64,000 bases of DNA from REEB95 sp050729835 (GCA_050729835.1 JBOHLS010000006.1:48640-112639); one strand, 5' to 3'; counted from the first letter of the stretch, positions 51,220-59,603 are shown. The notes: generated by a model from the letters alone, not told the origin. A program made the numbers and translations.

Positions 51220-52188
51220 ATGCCCGACAACCCGCGAATCGGCCGCCAGGACCTGTTTCCGCCGATCGAGCCCTACCAGAACGGCATGCTACCGCTCGAC
51301 GGCCACCACACGATGTACTGGGAGCAATCGGGCAACCCCGTCGGCCTGCCGGTGGTGTTCCTGCACGGCGGTCCGGGCGCCGGCGCGACGCCGACGCATC
51401 GGCGGTTCTTCGACCCCGCCGTCTATTGCATCGTCGTCTTCGATCAGCGCGGCGCCGGACGGTCGACGCCGCTCGGCGATATCCACGACAACACGCTGCG
51501 CCACCTGATCGCCGACATCGAGCGGCTGCGCGTCCATCTCGGCATCGAGCGCTGGCTGGTCTTCGGCGGCTCGTGGGGCTCGACCCTGGCGCTGGCCTAT
51601 GCCGAGGCACATCCTGATCGCTGCGGCGGTTTGGTTTTGCGCGGCATCTTTCTTTGCCGCAAAAGCGAGATCGACTGGTTTCTCTACGGCATGCGCGCCG
51701 TCTTCCCCGAAGCGTGGCGCAATTTCGCCGGCTTCATCCCCGAAGCCGAGCGCGGCGACCTCCTAGCCGCCTATATGCGGCGCCTGATGGACGCGAATCC
51801 GGCGATGCACATGCCGGCGGCGCGGGCCTGGAGCACCTATGAAGGCGTGTGCTCGACCTTGCTGCCGAGCCCCGACACCGTCGCCGCCTTCGGCGAGGAC
51901 CGCATGGCGTTGGGCTTGGCGCGGATCGAAGCGCATTACTTCCGTCATCGCGCGATCAAGCCCGAGGACGATTTGGTGGCGCGGATCGACCGCATCCGCC
52001 ACGTTCCCGGCGTGATCGTGCAGGGCCGCTACGACATGGTGTGTCCGATGGTCAGCGCCGACGAGCTGCACCGCGCGTGGCCCGAGGCGCAATACGTCGT
52101 CGTGCCGGATGCCGGCCATTCGGCGATGGAGCCCGGCATCCGCGCCGAGCTGGTGGTGGCGACTGAGCGGATGAAACGCCGCCTGTGA
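51220..52188 (+). CDS. pip: Proline iminopeptidase
   Basis: This 322-residue prolyl aminopeptidase removes N-terminal proline from peptides. It has the oxyanion motif LHGGPGAGAT, FDQRGAGRSTP, the nucleophile elbow GGSWGS (Ser118), LRGIFLCRKSEIDWFLYG (characteristic of this family), an Asp in VIVQGRYDMVCP and His in PDAGHSAMEP. The length and motifs are complete. It diverges from the membrane protein gene over 70 bases. Confidence 0.93.
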   Translation: MPDNPRIGRQDLFPPIEPYQNGMLPLDGHHTMYWEQSGNPVGLPVVFLHGGPGAGATPTHRRFFDPAVYCIVVFDQRGAGRSTPLGDIHDNTLRHLIADIERLRVHLGIERWLVFGGSWGSTLALAYAEAHPDRCGGLVLRGIFLCRKSEIDWFLYGMRAVFPEAWRNFAGFIPEAERGDLLAAYMRRLMDANPAMHMPAARAWSTYEGVCSTLLPSPDTVAAFGEDRMALGLARIEAHYFRHRAIKPEDDLVARIDRIRHVPGVIVQGRYDMVCPMVSADELHRAWPEAQYVVVPDAGHSAMEPGIRAELVVATERMKRRL

Positions 52189-52269
52189 GGCGGCTCGCCG
52201 GCCGGCGGACTTGCTGTTTATCGCCGGACCTTTAAGATGGCTCTCGTCACGCGGGGGGAGAAAGCGTGC

Positions 52270-52797
52270 ATGACGGGACGATGGATTGCCGGGCTCGGCG
52301 CCTTGCTGGCGGCGATGTGGCTCGGAACGGCTGATGCGCGCGCCGATTGGCTCGCCGATCTCACCGGCCCCAAGGAGCCCGGCCTGCTGTCGCTCGGCGG
52401 CGGCATGTATGATTTCCTGCACAACCACAAGGCGGTCGAAGGCCGCGCCGAGTACGATTTCGCGCATGGCTTCTATTTCGTGAAGCCGATGATTGGCATC
52501 TTCGGTACCAACAAGAAATCCGCCTTCGGCTATGCCGGCTTCATCCTCGACCTGCATTTCGGCCGCCACTTCGTGTTGGTGCCGAACGCCGCCGTCGGTT
52601 ATTACCACCGCGGCAACGGCAAGGATCTCGGCGATGCGTTCGAGTTCAAGACCGGCGCGCGCTTCGACTACCGCTTCGAAGATGCCTCGCGCATCGGCAT
52701 CGCCTTCGACCACATCTCGAACGCCGGCTTCAGCAAGACGAACCCCGGCGAGGAAAACATCCTGTTGATGTTCTCGCTGCCGCTCGGCAACTTGTAG
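52270..52797 (+). CDS. PagL-like lipid A 3-O-deacylase (acyloxyacyl hydrolase family)
   Basis: PagL-type outer-membrane barrels remove the 3-O-acyl chain of lipid A. From ATG 52270 the protein has 175 residues; a GGGGGGAG site lies 9 bases upstream and a normal signal peptide (to about residue 25, ADA/RA) then starts at once. An ATG at 52237 would add 11 residues before it. The triad is visible as His148 and Ser150 in FDHISNAGFSKTNPGE and Glu162, with the spacing of PagL. It has the same overall enzymatic theme as the LpxR-like gene at the left edge. Confidence 0.88.
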   Translation: MTGRWIAGLGALLAAMWLGTADARADWLADLTGPKEPGLLSLGGGMYDFLHNHKAVEGRAEYDFAHGFYFVKPMIGIFGTNKKSAFGYAGFILDLHFGRHFVLVPNAAVGYYHRGNGKDLGDAFEFKTGARFDYRFEDASRIGIAFDHISNAGFSKTNPGEENILLMFSLPLGNL

Positions 52798-52800
52798 CGA

Positions 52801-54342
52801 TCACTCGCGCGCGTGGCGCGAGCCCAACCCCTTCGGCAGCCGTAGCGCCAGCAGCAAGGCCAGCAGCGAGAACGCGCCGGCGGCGAGAAAGACGCCGTGC
52901 AGCCCGGCGGCTAGCGCGGCGTCAAGCCGCGCGACCACGGCCGGTGACAGCGTGCCGCGCAGCGCCGGGTTCATCAGCCGATCGACCATGGTGTCGGCGC
53001 CGCTGATTCGTGCCGCCAGCACCGAATTGAGGATGCCGCCGAAGACCGCGGCAGCAACCGACTGGCCGACCATGCGCAGGAAGACGTTGACCGAGGTGGC
53101 GGTGCCGCGGCGGCGGAATTCAACGCTGTCCTGCGCCACCACGATATAGGTCGTGTTGCACAGCCCCATGCCGATGCCGATGACCAGGGCGCCACTCGCC
53201 GCCCAGAGCGGCCCGTGGGCGGGACTCAGGAGAATCAGAATCACGCTGCCCGCCACCAGCGCGAGACCGCCGCAAACCGCCAGCGCGCGGTACGACGCGC
53301 GGGCGGCGAACGTCAGATGCCCCATCAGGATCGTGGTCAGGGACCAGCTCAGCGACATCGCCGTCAGCGCGAAGCCAGCGGTCACCGCGCCGCGCCCCAT
53401 CACGCCCTGGACGTAGGTCGGCACGAAGGCGCTGACGCCGATGAGCGAACCGCCAATGGCGAAAGCGGCGACGTTCGAGGCCGCCACCGCCGGAATGCGC
53501 CAGAGATCGGGCGGCATCATCGGCTCGGCACTGCGCCGCTCGCTGAACGCGAAGGCGATCAGGGCGAGCGCCGCGACCGCCGGCAGTGCGACGCGCAGCG
53601 CGTCCGACAGGTTCGTCCACTGGATCAAGGCCAGCATCAACGCGCCGCTGCCGGCCATCAACAGCGCGGCGCCGAGATAGTCGATGCTGCGGCGCTGGTG
53701 GTGGCGCGTCTCGTGCAGCGCCACGGCGAACAGCGCCAGGCAGATCGCGCCGACCGGCAGATTGATCCAGAACACCGCCGCCCAGGTGACGCGCTCGACC
53801 AGGAACGCGCCGAGCAGCGGGCCGCTGACGGCGGCGATGCCCCAGACGCTCGAGAGATAGCCCTGGGCGCGGGCGCGCGCCGCGCCGGGATAGATGTCGC
53901 CCACGATCGTCGTCGCGATCGGCACGATCGCGCCGGCGCCGAGGCCCTGCAGCGCACGGAAGGCGATCAGCATCACCATGTTGCCGGCAAAGCCGCAGAG
54001 CGCCGATCCCGCCAGGAACAGCAGCGTGCCGGCGGCAAAGACGCGCTTGCGTCCGTGCAGATCGGCCAGTCGGCCATAGATCGGAATCGTCACCGCCTGG
54101 GCAAGCAAATAGACGGCGAACACCCAGCTGAACAGGTGGAAGCCGCCCAGATCAGCGACGATGCTGGGCAGCGCGGTAGCGACGATGGTGCTTTCGACCG
54201 CGGCCATGAACATGCCGGCCATCGCCGCACCAAGCACGGTGCGGCGGCGGGCGGCGCTCATCGCCGGCGCAGTCGGACGGTCTTCGCGAACGGCATCCAC
54301 GGGCGGAAGGTCTAACACATTGCCCACATTGCCGGCCGACAT
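52801..54342 (-). CDS. DHA2-family MFS drug exporter (EmrB/QacA type)
   Basis: This is a 513-residue, 14-helix major facilitator. Features are MAAVESTIVATALPSIVADLGG (motif D1), GRLADLHGRKRVF (motif A), GLGAGAIVPIATTIVGDIYPGAARARAQG and GPLLGAFLVERVTWAAVFWINLPVG (motif C region), all typical of DHA2 proton-drug antiporters. The start at ATG 54342 is chosen by size; ATG 54261 is possible. It follows the SRPBCC gene by 23 bases and, with arsR upstream, forms a likely three-gene operon. Confidence 0.92.
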   Translation of the reverse strand: MSAGNVGNVLDLPPVDAVREDRPTAPAMSAARRRTVLGAAMAGMFMAAVESTIVATALPSIVADLGGFHLFSWVFAVYLLAQAVTIPIYGRLADLHGRKRVFAAGTLLFLAGSALCGFAGNMVMLIAFRALQGLGAGAIVPIATTIVGDIYPGAARARAQGYLSSVWGIAAVSGPLLGAFLVERVTWAAVFWINLPVGAICLALFAVALHETRHHQRRSIDYLGAALLMAGSGALMLALIQWTNLSDALRVALPAVAALALIAFAFSERRSAEPMMPPDLWRIPAVAASNVAAFAIGGSLIGVSAFVPTYVQGVMGRGAVTAGFALTAMSLSWSLTTILMGHLTFAARASYRALAVCGGLALVAGSVILILLSPAHGPLWAASGALVIGIGMGLCNTTYIVVAQDSVEFRRRGTATSVNVFLRMVGQSVAAAVFGGILNSVLAARISGADTMVDRLMNPALRGTLSPAVVARLDAALAAGLHGVFLAAGAFSLLALLLALRLPKGLGSRHARE

Positions 54343-54365
54343 GGCTTCACGCGGACGAAGGCGGT

Positions 54366-54815
54366 CTATCGGGCCAGAAGCTGCACTAGCTTGTCGAACG
54401 AATTGCCGGCCGCGGACCAGCCCTGCACGAAGCCGTCGCGCACCGCCGAGTCCTTGAAGCCTTCTTGACACAGTGTCATCAACGTCCCTTGGCCATCGCG
54501 CTTGAAGATGACGATGATCGTCGTATCGAAGCGCGTGCGGTCACCGATCCAGCTGATCACCAACCGCTCAGGCTGCTTGATCTCGCGATATTCGCCAGTG
54601 ATGTCAACGACGCGATCCGGCAGGTGTATACGCAGATCAAACGCACCACCGACACGTGGATCCATGGCCACGAGTTCGCAGCGAGCCGCGGCCGGCCCGA
54701 GCCATGCGCACCAATCTTCCGTCACCCAGGCGTCGAACACGCGTTCAGGCGGCGCGTCGAAGCGGTGCGCGATCTTGAACGATACCGCCGATGGAACCGT
54801 GGCGACGTCATTCAT
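54366..54815 (-). CDS. SRPBCC / AHSA1-type ligand-binding protein
   Basis: This 149-residue START/AHSA1-fold protein has FKIAHRFDAPPERVFDAWV, DWCAWLGP, MDPRVGGAFDLRI, YREIKQPERLVISWI and a C-terminal helix GFVQGWSAAGNSFDKLVQLL, the full fold. Such proteins bind small hydrophobic ligands and are often encoded with an ArsR-type repressor, as here (8-base overlap with arsR). The ligand is not known. Confidence 0.88.
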   Translation of the reverse strand: MNDVATVPSAVSFKIAHRFDAPPERVFDAWVTEDWCAWLGPAAARCELVAMDPRVGGAFDLRIHLPDRVVDITGEYREIKQPERLVISWIGDRTRFDTTIIVIFKRDGQGTLMTLCQEGFKDSAVRDGFVQGWSAAGNSFDKLVQLLAR

Positions 54816-55137
54816 GGGATGCTCCCGTTTTGCGTTTAAGGTGCTTGTCCAGTCGGTCGAAGCTGTCGCTCCAGAACCGGCGATAGAAATCGAGCCATTC
54901 GCTGGCGCGTTCGAGGCCGCGCGCATCGAGCCGGCAACGGCGGTGCTGGCCGTCGCGTTCGCGGCGGATGAACGAGGCCGCCTCGAGCACACGCAAATGG
55001 CGCGAAATGGCCGGCTGCGAGATCGCGAAGGGCTTGGCGAGTTCGCCGACCGTAGCCTCGCCCTGTGCCAACCGCGCGAGGATGGCGCGGCGAACCGGGT
55101 CGGCCAAGGCAGCGAAAGCGGCGTCGAGTTGTTGCAT
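54808..55137 (-). CDS. ArsR-family transcriptional repressor
   Basis: This 109-residue winged-helix regulator starts MQQLDAAFAALADPVRRAIL. The DNA-recognition helix is in FAISQPAISRHLRVLEAAS, and the wing in RRERDGQHRRCRL. It lacks the metal-binding Cys pairs of ArsR/SmtB, as in the subgroup paired with SRPBCC proteins. ATG 55137 lies 5 bases from a perfect 18-bp palindrome, the likely autoregulatory operator. It overlaps the SRPBCC gene by 8 bases. Confidence 0.92.
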   Translation of the reverse strand: MQQLDAAFAALADPVRRAILARLAQGEATVGELAKPFAISQPAISRHLRVLEAASFIRRERDGQHRRCRLDARGLERASEWLDFYRRFWSDSFDRLDKHLKRKTGASHE

Positions 55138-55142
55138 AACTG

Positions 55143-55160
55143 ATACGTTATATAACGTAT
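55143..55160. promoter_or_regulatory. Perfect 18-bp palindrome, likely ArsR operator
   Basis: ATACGTTATATAACGTAT equals its own reverse complement. It starts 5 bases upstream of the arsR ATG and lies just downstream of a consensus -35 hexamer on the minus strand (TTGACA, 55172-55167), where the -10 and transcription start would fall. Binding here would block transcription of arsR, the SRPBCC gene and the exporter gene. Confidence 0.75.
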
Positions 55161-55166
55161 TGGTTA

Positions 55167-55172
55167 TGTCAA
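55167..55172 (-). promoter_or_regulatory. -35 element of the arsR operon
   Basis: A perfect TTGACA on the minus strand. The best -10 match, TATAAC, lies inside the palindrome at a short 14-base spacing; TAACGT at 16 bases is weaker, so the exact -10 is open. Confidence 0.5.
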
Positions 55173-55229
55173 GCGCCAATTGACGGGCGAGCCAAACCAC
55201 GGTGGCCGGCGGCTACGTATCCGCCCAGC

Positions 55230-55535
55230 TCAGCGCGGCGTGGCTTCGCCGCCTTCGACCATGATGGTCTCGACCTCGCCCGCGCCTTTGCGCCGGAACG
55301 CCGCCGCCTCGTCGTATTCCTTCGAGGTGAAGCAGGCGACACCCTGTTCGAAGGTCGGAAACTCGATGACGACGAAGCGGTGGAATTTCTGCGGGCCTTC
55401 CATGATCTGATACCGCCCGCCGCGCGCCAGCACCTTGCCGCCGTATTTGGCGAGAATCGCGGGAACGCGATCCGTGTATTTCTTATATTCGACCGGATCG
55501 ACGATCCGCGAGCGCGCTACCCAGTAAGCCGGCAT
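55230..55535 (-). CDS. DUF1330 family protein
   Basis: This 101-residue ferredoxin-like-fold protein of the DUF1330 family (dimeric alpha/beta barrel) has PAYWVARSRIVDPVEYKKYTD, KYGGKVLARGG and FVVIEFPTFEQGVACFTSKEY. No biochemical role is firmly known. ATG 55535 has GGGAG upstream and gives the family N-terminus; an earlier ATG at 55568 adds 11 unrelated residues. It stands alone, with an AT-rich region beyond its start. Confidence 0.88.
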   Translation of the reverse strand: MPAYWVARSRIVDPVEYKKYTDRVPAILAKYGGKVLARGGRYQIMEGPQKFHRFVVIEFPTFEQGVACFTSKEYDEAAAFRRKGAGEVETIMVEGGEATPR

Positions 55536-55568
55536 CCGAAATTCTCCCTCTTGGTTTATTTTCGCCAA

Positions 55569-55792
55569 CCCTAATTTTTAGTAAGTATAGCCATACACAG
55601 ACGGTGGTCAAAACCCTGTGGACCTCAGTTTTCCAAGCAGAGTTATAAGTAATACTGAGAGATGTTAATGATGATATTTGGTTTATAGTTAATTAATATT
55701 TGATTTTTATTAGATATTTCTTGTGAATTTCGAGAAATGCAGTACTTCTTTGTCCGCCGCACCCAAAAAGCGGCCCAACAAAGGAGAGTTCA
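55569..55792. other. AT-rich intergenic island
   Basis: The 257-base gap between the DUF1330 gene and the PEP-CTERM gene is much richer in A and T than the rest of the window: bases 55621-55740 contain 32 G or C out of 120 by direct count. I see no gene or insertion-sequence end in it. A small hairpin GCCGC/GCGGC (55756-55774) lies in the presumed leader. It probably carries the promoter of the PEP-CTERM gene, but I cannot assign boxes. Confidence 0.7.
55781..55788 (+). promoter_or_regulatory. Strong ribosome-binding site of the PEP-CTERM gene
   Basis: AAGGAGAG lies 4 bases before ATG 55793 and is among the best matches to the ribosomal anti-Shine-Dalgarno sequence in the window. It supports real and strong translation of this very small gene. 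Confidence 0.75.
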
Positions 55793-56005
55793 ATGTCCGT
55801 CCGCCTGTCGCATATCGTTCGCTTTGCCGTCGTGACTGCCGGCATCGCCCTCGTCTCCGCCCCCGCGTTCGCGTGGTACAGCGTCGGCGGCGGTGGCTGC
55901 ATGAGTGGTTGCGGTGGCACCCCGGTTCCAGAGCCTTCGACCCTCGCGCTTCTCGGCGTCGCCATTCCGGGCGCCGCGGCGTGGATCAAGCACAAGCTGT
56001 TCTAA
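55793..56005 (+). CDS. 70-residue PEP-CTERM sorting-signal protein
   Basis: The small protein has three parts. Residues 1-27 are a signal peptide (VRFAVVTAGIALVSAPAFA). Residues 28-44 are a Gly-rich mature stretch with two Cys (GGGGCMSGCGGTP). From residue 45 comes a PEP-CTERM signal, VPEPSTLALLGVAIPGAA, with hydrophobic helix and a basic end IKHK. Such tails are cut by an exosortase (EpsH family) and direct proteins to the surface in exopolysaccharide-producing bacteria. After both cleavages only about 20 residues would remain. No exosortase gene is in the window. A terminator follows at 56050. Function unknown. Confidence 0.85.
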   Translation: MSVRLSHIVRFAVVTAGIALVSAPAFAWYSVGGGGCMSGCGGTPVPEPSTLALLGVAIPGAAAWIKHKLF

Positions 56006-56049
56006 CCGAATAGCTCTGGTTCTTCGGTTCTCTTTCGGGTTCTTCGATT

Positions 56050-56078
56050 GGACGGCTCCGCCTTGGAGCCGTCCTTTT
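56050..56078 (+). terminator. Rho-independent terminator after the PEP-CTERM gene
   Basis: GGACGGCTCC (56050-56059) and GGAGCCGTCC (56065-56074) form a perfect 10-bp stem with a 5-base loop, followed by TTTT. On the plus strand it ends the PEP-CTERM transcript. It also sits directly after the convergent pcaB stop, though without a T-run on that strand. Confidence 0.85.
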
Positions 56079-57438
56079 ACTTTGCCGACGACGCGCGCCA
56101 AGCCGCCAGAACGCGGTCGACCACGGCCCTGGCCTCGCCCAGGTAACGCGCCGGATCGGTGAGCCGGGCGATCGCCTTGGCATCGAGATGCGCGGTGACG
56201 GCAGGATACTTGGTCAGCACTGCGCCGAGCGGCCGCTGACGCGCGAGCGCCGTCCGACTGGCGCGCTGTACCAGATCGTGCGCCGCATCGCGGCCGGCGA
56301 CTTCGGCCAGCGCCATCATCACCGCTTCCGCGACGATCAGCCCGTGCGTCACGTCGAGATTGCGGCGCATCGCCGCCACGTCGACGTGGAGACCCTTGGC
56401 GATGTCCTTGGCGTGCTTGAGCGCACCGGAGGTCAGCAGGAAAATCTGCGGCAAAGCCAAGGGCTCGCTCTGCCAGGCGCCGGTCGAGCGTTCGTGGTCG
56501 CTGATCAGCGCCTGGAACATCAGCGGCACCAGCGCGTGGACGCCGCGCGCGCAGGCGACGATATAGGCGCTCGCCACCGGATTGCGCTTCTGCGGCAAGG
56601 TGCTCGAGCCGCCGCGCCCTGCTTCGGCCGGCTCGCCAGCTTCGGCCACTTCGGTCTGGCTTAACAGGATCACGTCGGTCGCGAACTTGGCCAGACTACC
56701 GCAGACGAGGCCGAGCCATGCCGCAGTCTCGGCCAGGGTCTCGCGGTTGGCGTGCCAGGGTGAGACCGGCGGCGCCAAGCCGAGTTCACGCGCCAGGCCT
56801 TCGGTCACGGCGCGGCCTTTGGGCCCGAGCGACGCCAGCGTGCCGACCGCGCCGCCGAACTGCACGACCAGCAGTCGGCGCCGCAGCTCCGCCAAACGCC
56901 GGCGATGCTGCGCCAGCGGCGCCAGCCACACCGCGCATTTGTAGCCGAAGGTGATCGGCAGCGCCTGCTGGAGATAGGTGCGGCCGGCCATCGCCGTACC
57001 GCGATGCCGGCGCGACAACGCCGCCAACGCATCGCCGACCGATTTGAGATCGCGCTCGACGAGATCGAGCGCATCGCGCAGCTGCAGGACCAGCGCGGTA
57101 TCGACGATGTCCTGGCTGGTTGCGCCCCAATGGACGTAGCGCGGCGCATCGCCGCCGGCAGCCTTGCCGAGCGCCTTGGCCACCGCCGCCGCCGGCACGC
57201 CGATGAGCGCGGTGCCTTCGCCGATCTCGGCGAGCGAGAGATTGCTCGCCTTGGCCGCCTTGGCAATGGCGGCGGCGGCGTTTTTCGGAATCAGGCCGAG
57301 CCGGGCCTCGACGCGCGCCAGCGCCGCCTCGACGTCGAGCATCGTCTGCAAGCGGCGCTCGTCCGAGAACAGCGCGCGCATCGCGTCGCTGCCGAAGAGC
57401 GCGCCGTAGATCACCGAGTCCGCGGGATTGACCGCCAT
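56077..57438 (-). CDS. pcaB: 3-carboxy-cis,cis-muconate cycloisomerase
   Basis: PcaB lactonises 3-carboxymuconate, the product of protocatechuate 3,4-dioxygenase. This 453-residue fumarase/aspartase-superfamily protein has VHWGATSQDIVDTALVLQLR, the signature loop GGSSTLPQKRNPVAS with the catalytic Ser, and HERSTGAWQSEPLALP. Its length and position in the order pcaD-pcaH-pcaG-pcaB favour this over adenylosuccinate lyase. The gap to pcaG is 21 bases. Confidence 0.94.
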   Translation of the reverse strand: MAVNPADSVIYGALFGSDAMRALFSDERRLQTMLDVEAALARVEARLGLIPKNAAAAIAKAAKASNLSLAEIGEGTALIGVPAAAVAKALGKAAGGDAPRYVHWGATSQDIVDTALVLQLRDALDLVERDLKSVGDALAALSRRHRGTAMAGRTYLQQALPITFGYKCAVWLAPLAQHRRRLAELRRRLLVVQFGGAVGTLASLGPKGRAVTEGLARELGLAPPVSPWHANRETLAETAAWLGLVCGSLAKFATDVILLSQTEVAEAGEPAEAGRGGSSTLPQKRNPVASAYIVACARGVHALVPLMFQALISDHERSTGAWQSEPLALPQIFLLTSGALKHAKDIAKGLHVDVAAMRRNLDVTHGLIVAEAVMMALAEVAGRDAAHDLVQRASRTALARQRPLGAVLTKYPAVTAHLDAKAIARLTDPARYLGEARAVVDRVLAAWRASSAK

Positions 57439-57459
57439 CCCCCCCTCGCAGCGTTTGCC

Positions 57460-58047
57460 TCAGAAGTCGAAGAACACCGTCTCTCCCTTACCCTGCAACG
57501 CGATGTCGAAGCGCCACACCGCTGCGCCGTTGGCCTTGCCATTGGGCGCGGCGATCAGCGTCCGCTGCCGCGCCGGATCGTCGATCGTCGCCAGCACCGG
57601 GTCGCTCGCGTTGAGGCTTTCGCCGGCGAAATAGACCCGCGTGAAGAGATGATGCAGCAGGCCGCGGGCCGCGATCGACACCGCGATATGCGGCGCTTGG
57701 AGCGCATTGCCGCGGCCGGGCACCGCGCCCGGCTTCACCGTGGTGAAGAGGTAGATGCCGTCCTTGTCGGTGAAGACGCGGCCGAAGCCGCGGAAATGCG
57801 GATCGAGCGGCTTGTCCTGCTTGTCGTCGGGATGCGCGTACTTGCCGGCAGCGTTGGCGTGCCAGATCTCGACGATCGCGTCGGGCAGCGGCGAGCCATC
57901 GCCGTCGGTAACGCGGCCTTCGAGCACGATCCTGTCGCCTTTGGCCTTGCCGCCGTCGGCGAGATCGGCCCATTCCGGCCGCACCAAGCCGAAATGGAAG
58001 AACGGGCCGGCGGTCTGGGTGGCCGTGGGGATCAACTTGGCGTCCAT
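57460..58047 (-). CDS. pcaG: Protocatechuate 3,4-dioxygenase alpha subunit
   Basis: PcaG is the non-catalytic partner of PcaH. From ATG 58047 the protein has 195 residues beginning MDAKLIPTATQTAGPFFHFGL, the usual PcaG pattern. The intradiol-dioxygenase fold shows as IVLEGRVTDGDGSPLPDAIVEIWHANAAG and HIAVSIAARGLLHHLFTRVYF; iron-binding Tyr/His residues are not retained, as expected for the alpha chain. A GTG at 58068 overlapping the pcaH stop is an alternative start. Confidence 0.94.
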   Translation of the reverse strand: MDAKLIPTATQTAGPFFHFGLVRPEWADLADGGKAKGDRIVLEGRVTDGDGSPLPDAIVEIWHANAAGKYAHPDDKQDKPLDPHFRGFGRVFTDKDGIYLFTTVKPGAVPGRGNALQAPHIAVSIAARGLLHHLFTRVYFAGESLNASDPVLATIDDPARQRTLIAAPNGKANGAAVWRFDIALQGKGETVFFDF

Positions 58048-58064
58048 GGTCGCGGGCGTTCCGC

Positions 58065-58769
58065 TCACAATCCCGCTGGCGTCGCGTGGCGGCCGCGCAA
58101 CACGACATCGAAGCGGAAGCCGAGCGCCCATTCGGCCTCGCTCAGATTCGGGTCGTAACGCGAGATCATCCGCCGGCGCGCGATCTCGTCCGGCACGCTG
58201 TTGTAGATCGGATCGAATTCGAGCAACGGATCGCCCGGAAAATACATCTGGGTGATAATCCGCGTGGCGAAGGCGGGGCCGAAGACCGAGAAATGGACGT
58301 GCTGCGCGCGCCAGGCGTTGTAGGTGTTGCGCCACGGATAGGCACCCGGGATGATCGACAGGAAGCGGTATTCGCCCTTGGCGTCGGTGACCATGTGGCC
58401 GCGGCCGGTGAAATTCAGGTCGAGCGGCGCGGGATGCGTGTCGCTTGGGTGCGCGTAGCGGCCGGCCGAGTTGGCCTGCCAGATCTCGACCAGCGTGTTC
58501 GGCACCGGGCCCCCATCCTCGTCGAGGACGCGGCCGGCGAGGATCATGCGTTCGCCGACCGGCTCACCCTTGTGCTGCTTGGTCAGGTCGACGAGCGCGG
58601 GTCCGGTCCAACCGCTGGTGAAGGTCGGGCCGGTGATCTCGGTTAGCGTCTGCTTGAGCGCGACCGGCGGTCTCTGCGGATGGCGCTTGATCGTGCTGGT
58701 ATAGGCCAGCCAGTCGTTCGCCGGCTGGCCACCGGCACGCTCGGGGTTGTATTCGCGGATTTCCGTCAT
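58065..58769 (-). CDS. pcaH: Protocatechuate 3,4-dioxygenase beta subunit
   Basis: PcaH carries the ferric active site that cleaves protocatechuate between its hydroxyls. This 234-residue protein has all four iron ligands in the family spacing: Tyr105 (AGRYAHP), Tyr144 (PGAYPW), His157 and His159 (QHVHFS). LNFTGRGHMVTDAKGEYRF is typical. It lies 21 bases after pcaD and is followed by pcaG. Confidence 0.97.
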   Translation of the reverse strand: MTEIREYNPERAGGQPANDWLAYTSTIKRHPQRPPVALKQTLTEITGPTFTSGWTGPALVDLTKQHKGEPVGERMILAGRVLDEDGGPVPNTLVEIWQANSAGRYAHPSDTHPAPLDLNFTGRGHMVTDAKGEYRFLSIIPGAYPWRNTYNAWRAQHVHFSVFGPAFATRIITQMYFPGDPLLEFDPIYNSVPDEIARRRMISRYDPNLSEAEWALGFRFDVVLRGRHATPAGL

Positions 58770-58790
58770 ACGCGTGCTCTCCTCCCGGCG

Positions 58791-59603
58791 CTATCCCGCA
58801 ACCATTCCGACCGCGGTCGCGGCGAAGAACGCCGTCAGCGCCGCGGTCACCTCGGCCGGCCGCTCGACCGAGGATATATGGGCGCAATCGGGAATTTCGA
58901 CCAGTTTCGCGCCCTTGACTGCAGCGGCAATGGCGCGCGCCGCCGCCGCCGGCGTCGCCTGGTCCTGGGCGCCGGCAACGACCAGGGTCGGGCAGGCGAT
59001 GCGCCGCGCGTCGGCGGCGAGGTCCATGCGCGTGAGCGCCAGGCAGCAGCCGGCATACCCGGCCACCGAATTGCGCGTCAGCATCGTCCGCATGCCGCGC
59101 GCGGTGTCGGGATTCGTCTTGAGGAAACCCGGCGTGAACCAGCGCTCCAACACGGCGTCGCCAATCGAGTCGAGCCCGTCGCGACGCACCGCGTCGGCGC
59201 GGTCGCGATAGACCTGCGGCGCGGCGACGCTCATGGCGGTGTTGCACAACGCCAGCGAGCGCACGCGTCCAGGCGCGCGCGCACCGAGGCGCTGCCCGAC
59301 CATGCCGCCGATCGACAGCCCGCAATAATGGAAGCGTTCGACTCCGAGCGCGTCCGCCAGCGCCAGCACGTCGCCGGCGAGGTCGTCGATGGTGTTGGCG
59401 TCGACGCCAGCGGGCACCTCGGTCAGGCCGTGGCCGCGCATGTCATAGCGCAGCACGCGGAAACGCGCGGCCAGCGCCGGTACCTGCGCATCCCATAGAT
59501 GCATATCGGTACCGAGCGAATTGCCGAGCATCAGCACAGGGGCGTCGCTGCGGCCCGCGAACTCGTAATGCGCGACGAAGCTGCCCGTGCGGACGAACGC
59601 CAT
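58791..59603 (-). CDS. pcaD: 3-oxoadipate enol-lactonase
   Basis: PcaD hydrolyses 3-oxoadipate enol-lactone to 3-oxoadipate. The 270-residue alpha/beta hydrolase has LGNSLGTDMHLWDAQ, YDMRGHGLTEVP, nucleophile elbow CGLSIGGMVGQ (Ser97) and late His in IPDCAHISSVERP. Together with its place directly upstream of pcaHGB the assignment is firm. It is the first gene of the operon and diverges from a MetE-like gene. pcaC is not adjacent. Confidence 0.94.
   Translation of the reverse strand: MAFVRTGSFVAHYEFAGRSDAPVLMLGNSLGTDMHLWDAQVPALAARFRVLRYDMRGHGLTEVPAGVDANTIDDLAGDVLALADALGVERFHYCGLSIGGMVGQRLGARAPGRVRSLALCNTAMSVAAPQVYRDRADAVRRDGLDSIGDAVLERWFTPGFLKTNPDTARGMRTMLTRNSVAGYAGCCLALTRMDLAADARRIACPTLVVAGAQDQATPAAAARAIAAAVKGAKLVEIPDCAHISSVERPAEVTAALTAFFAATAVGMVAG

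Noticed and set aside
55569..55792. The AT-rich stretch as a phage attachment site, origin or IS remnant
   Set aside because: No integrase, tRNA end, DnaA boxes, iterons or terminal repeats are visible; it is described only as AT-rich intergenic DNA.
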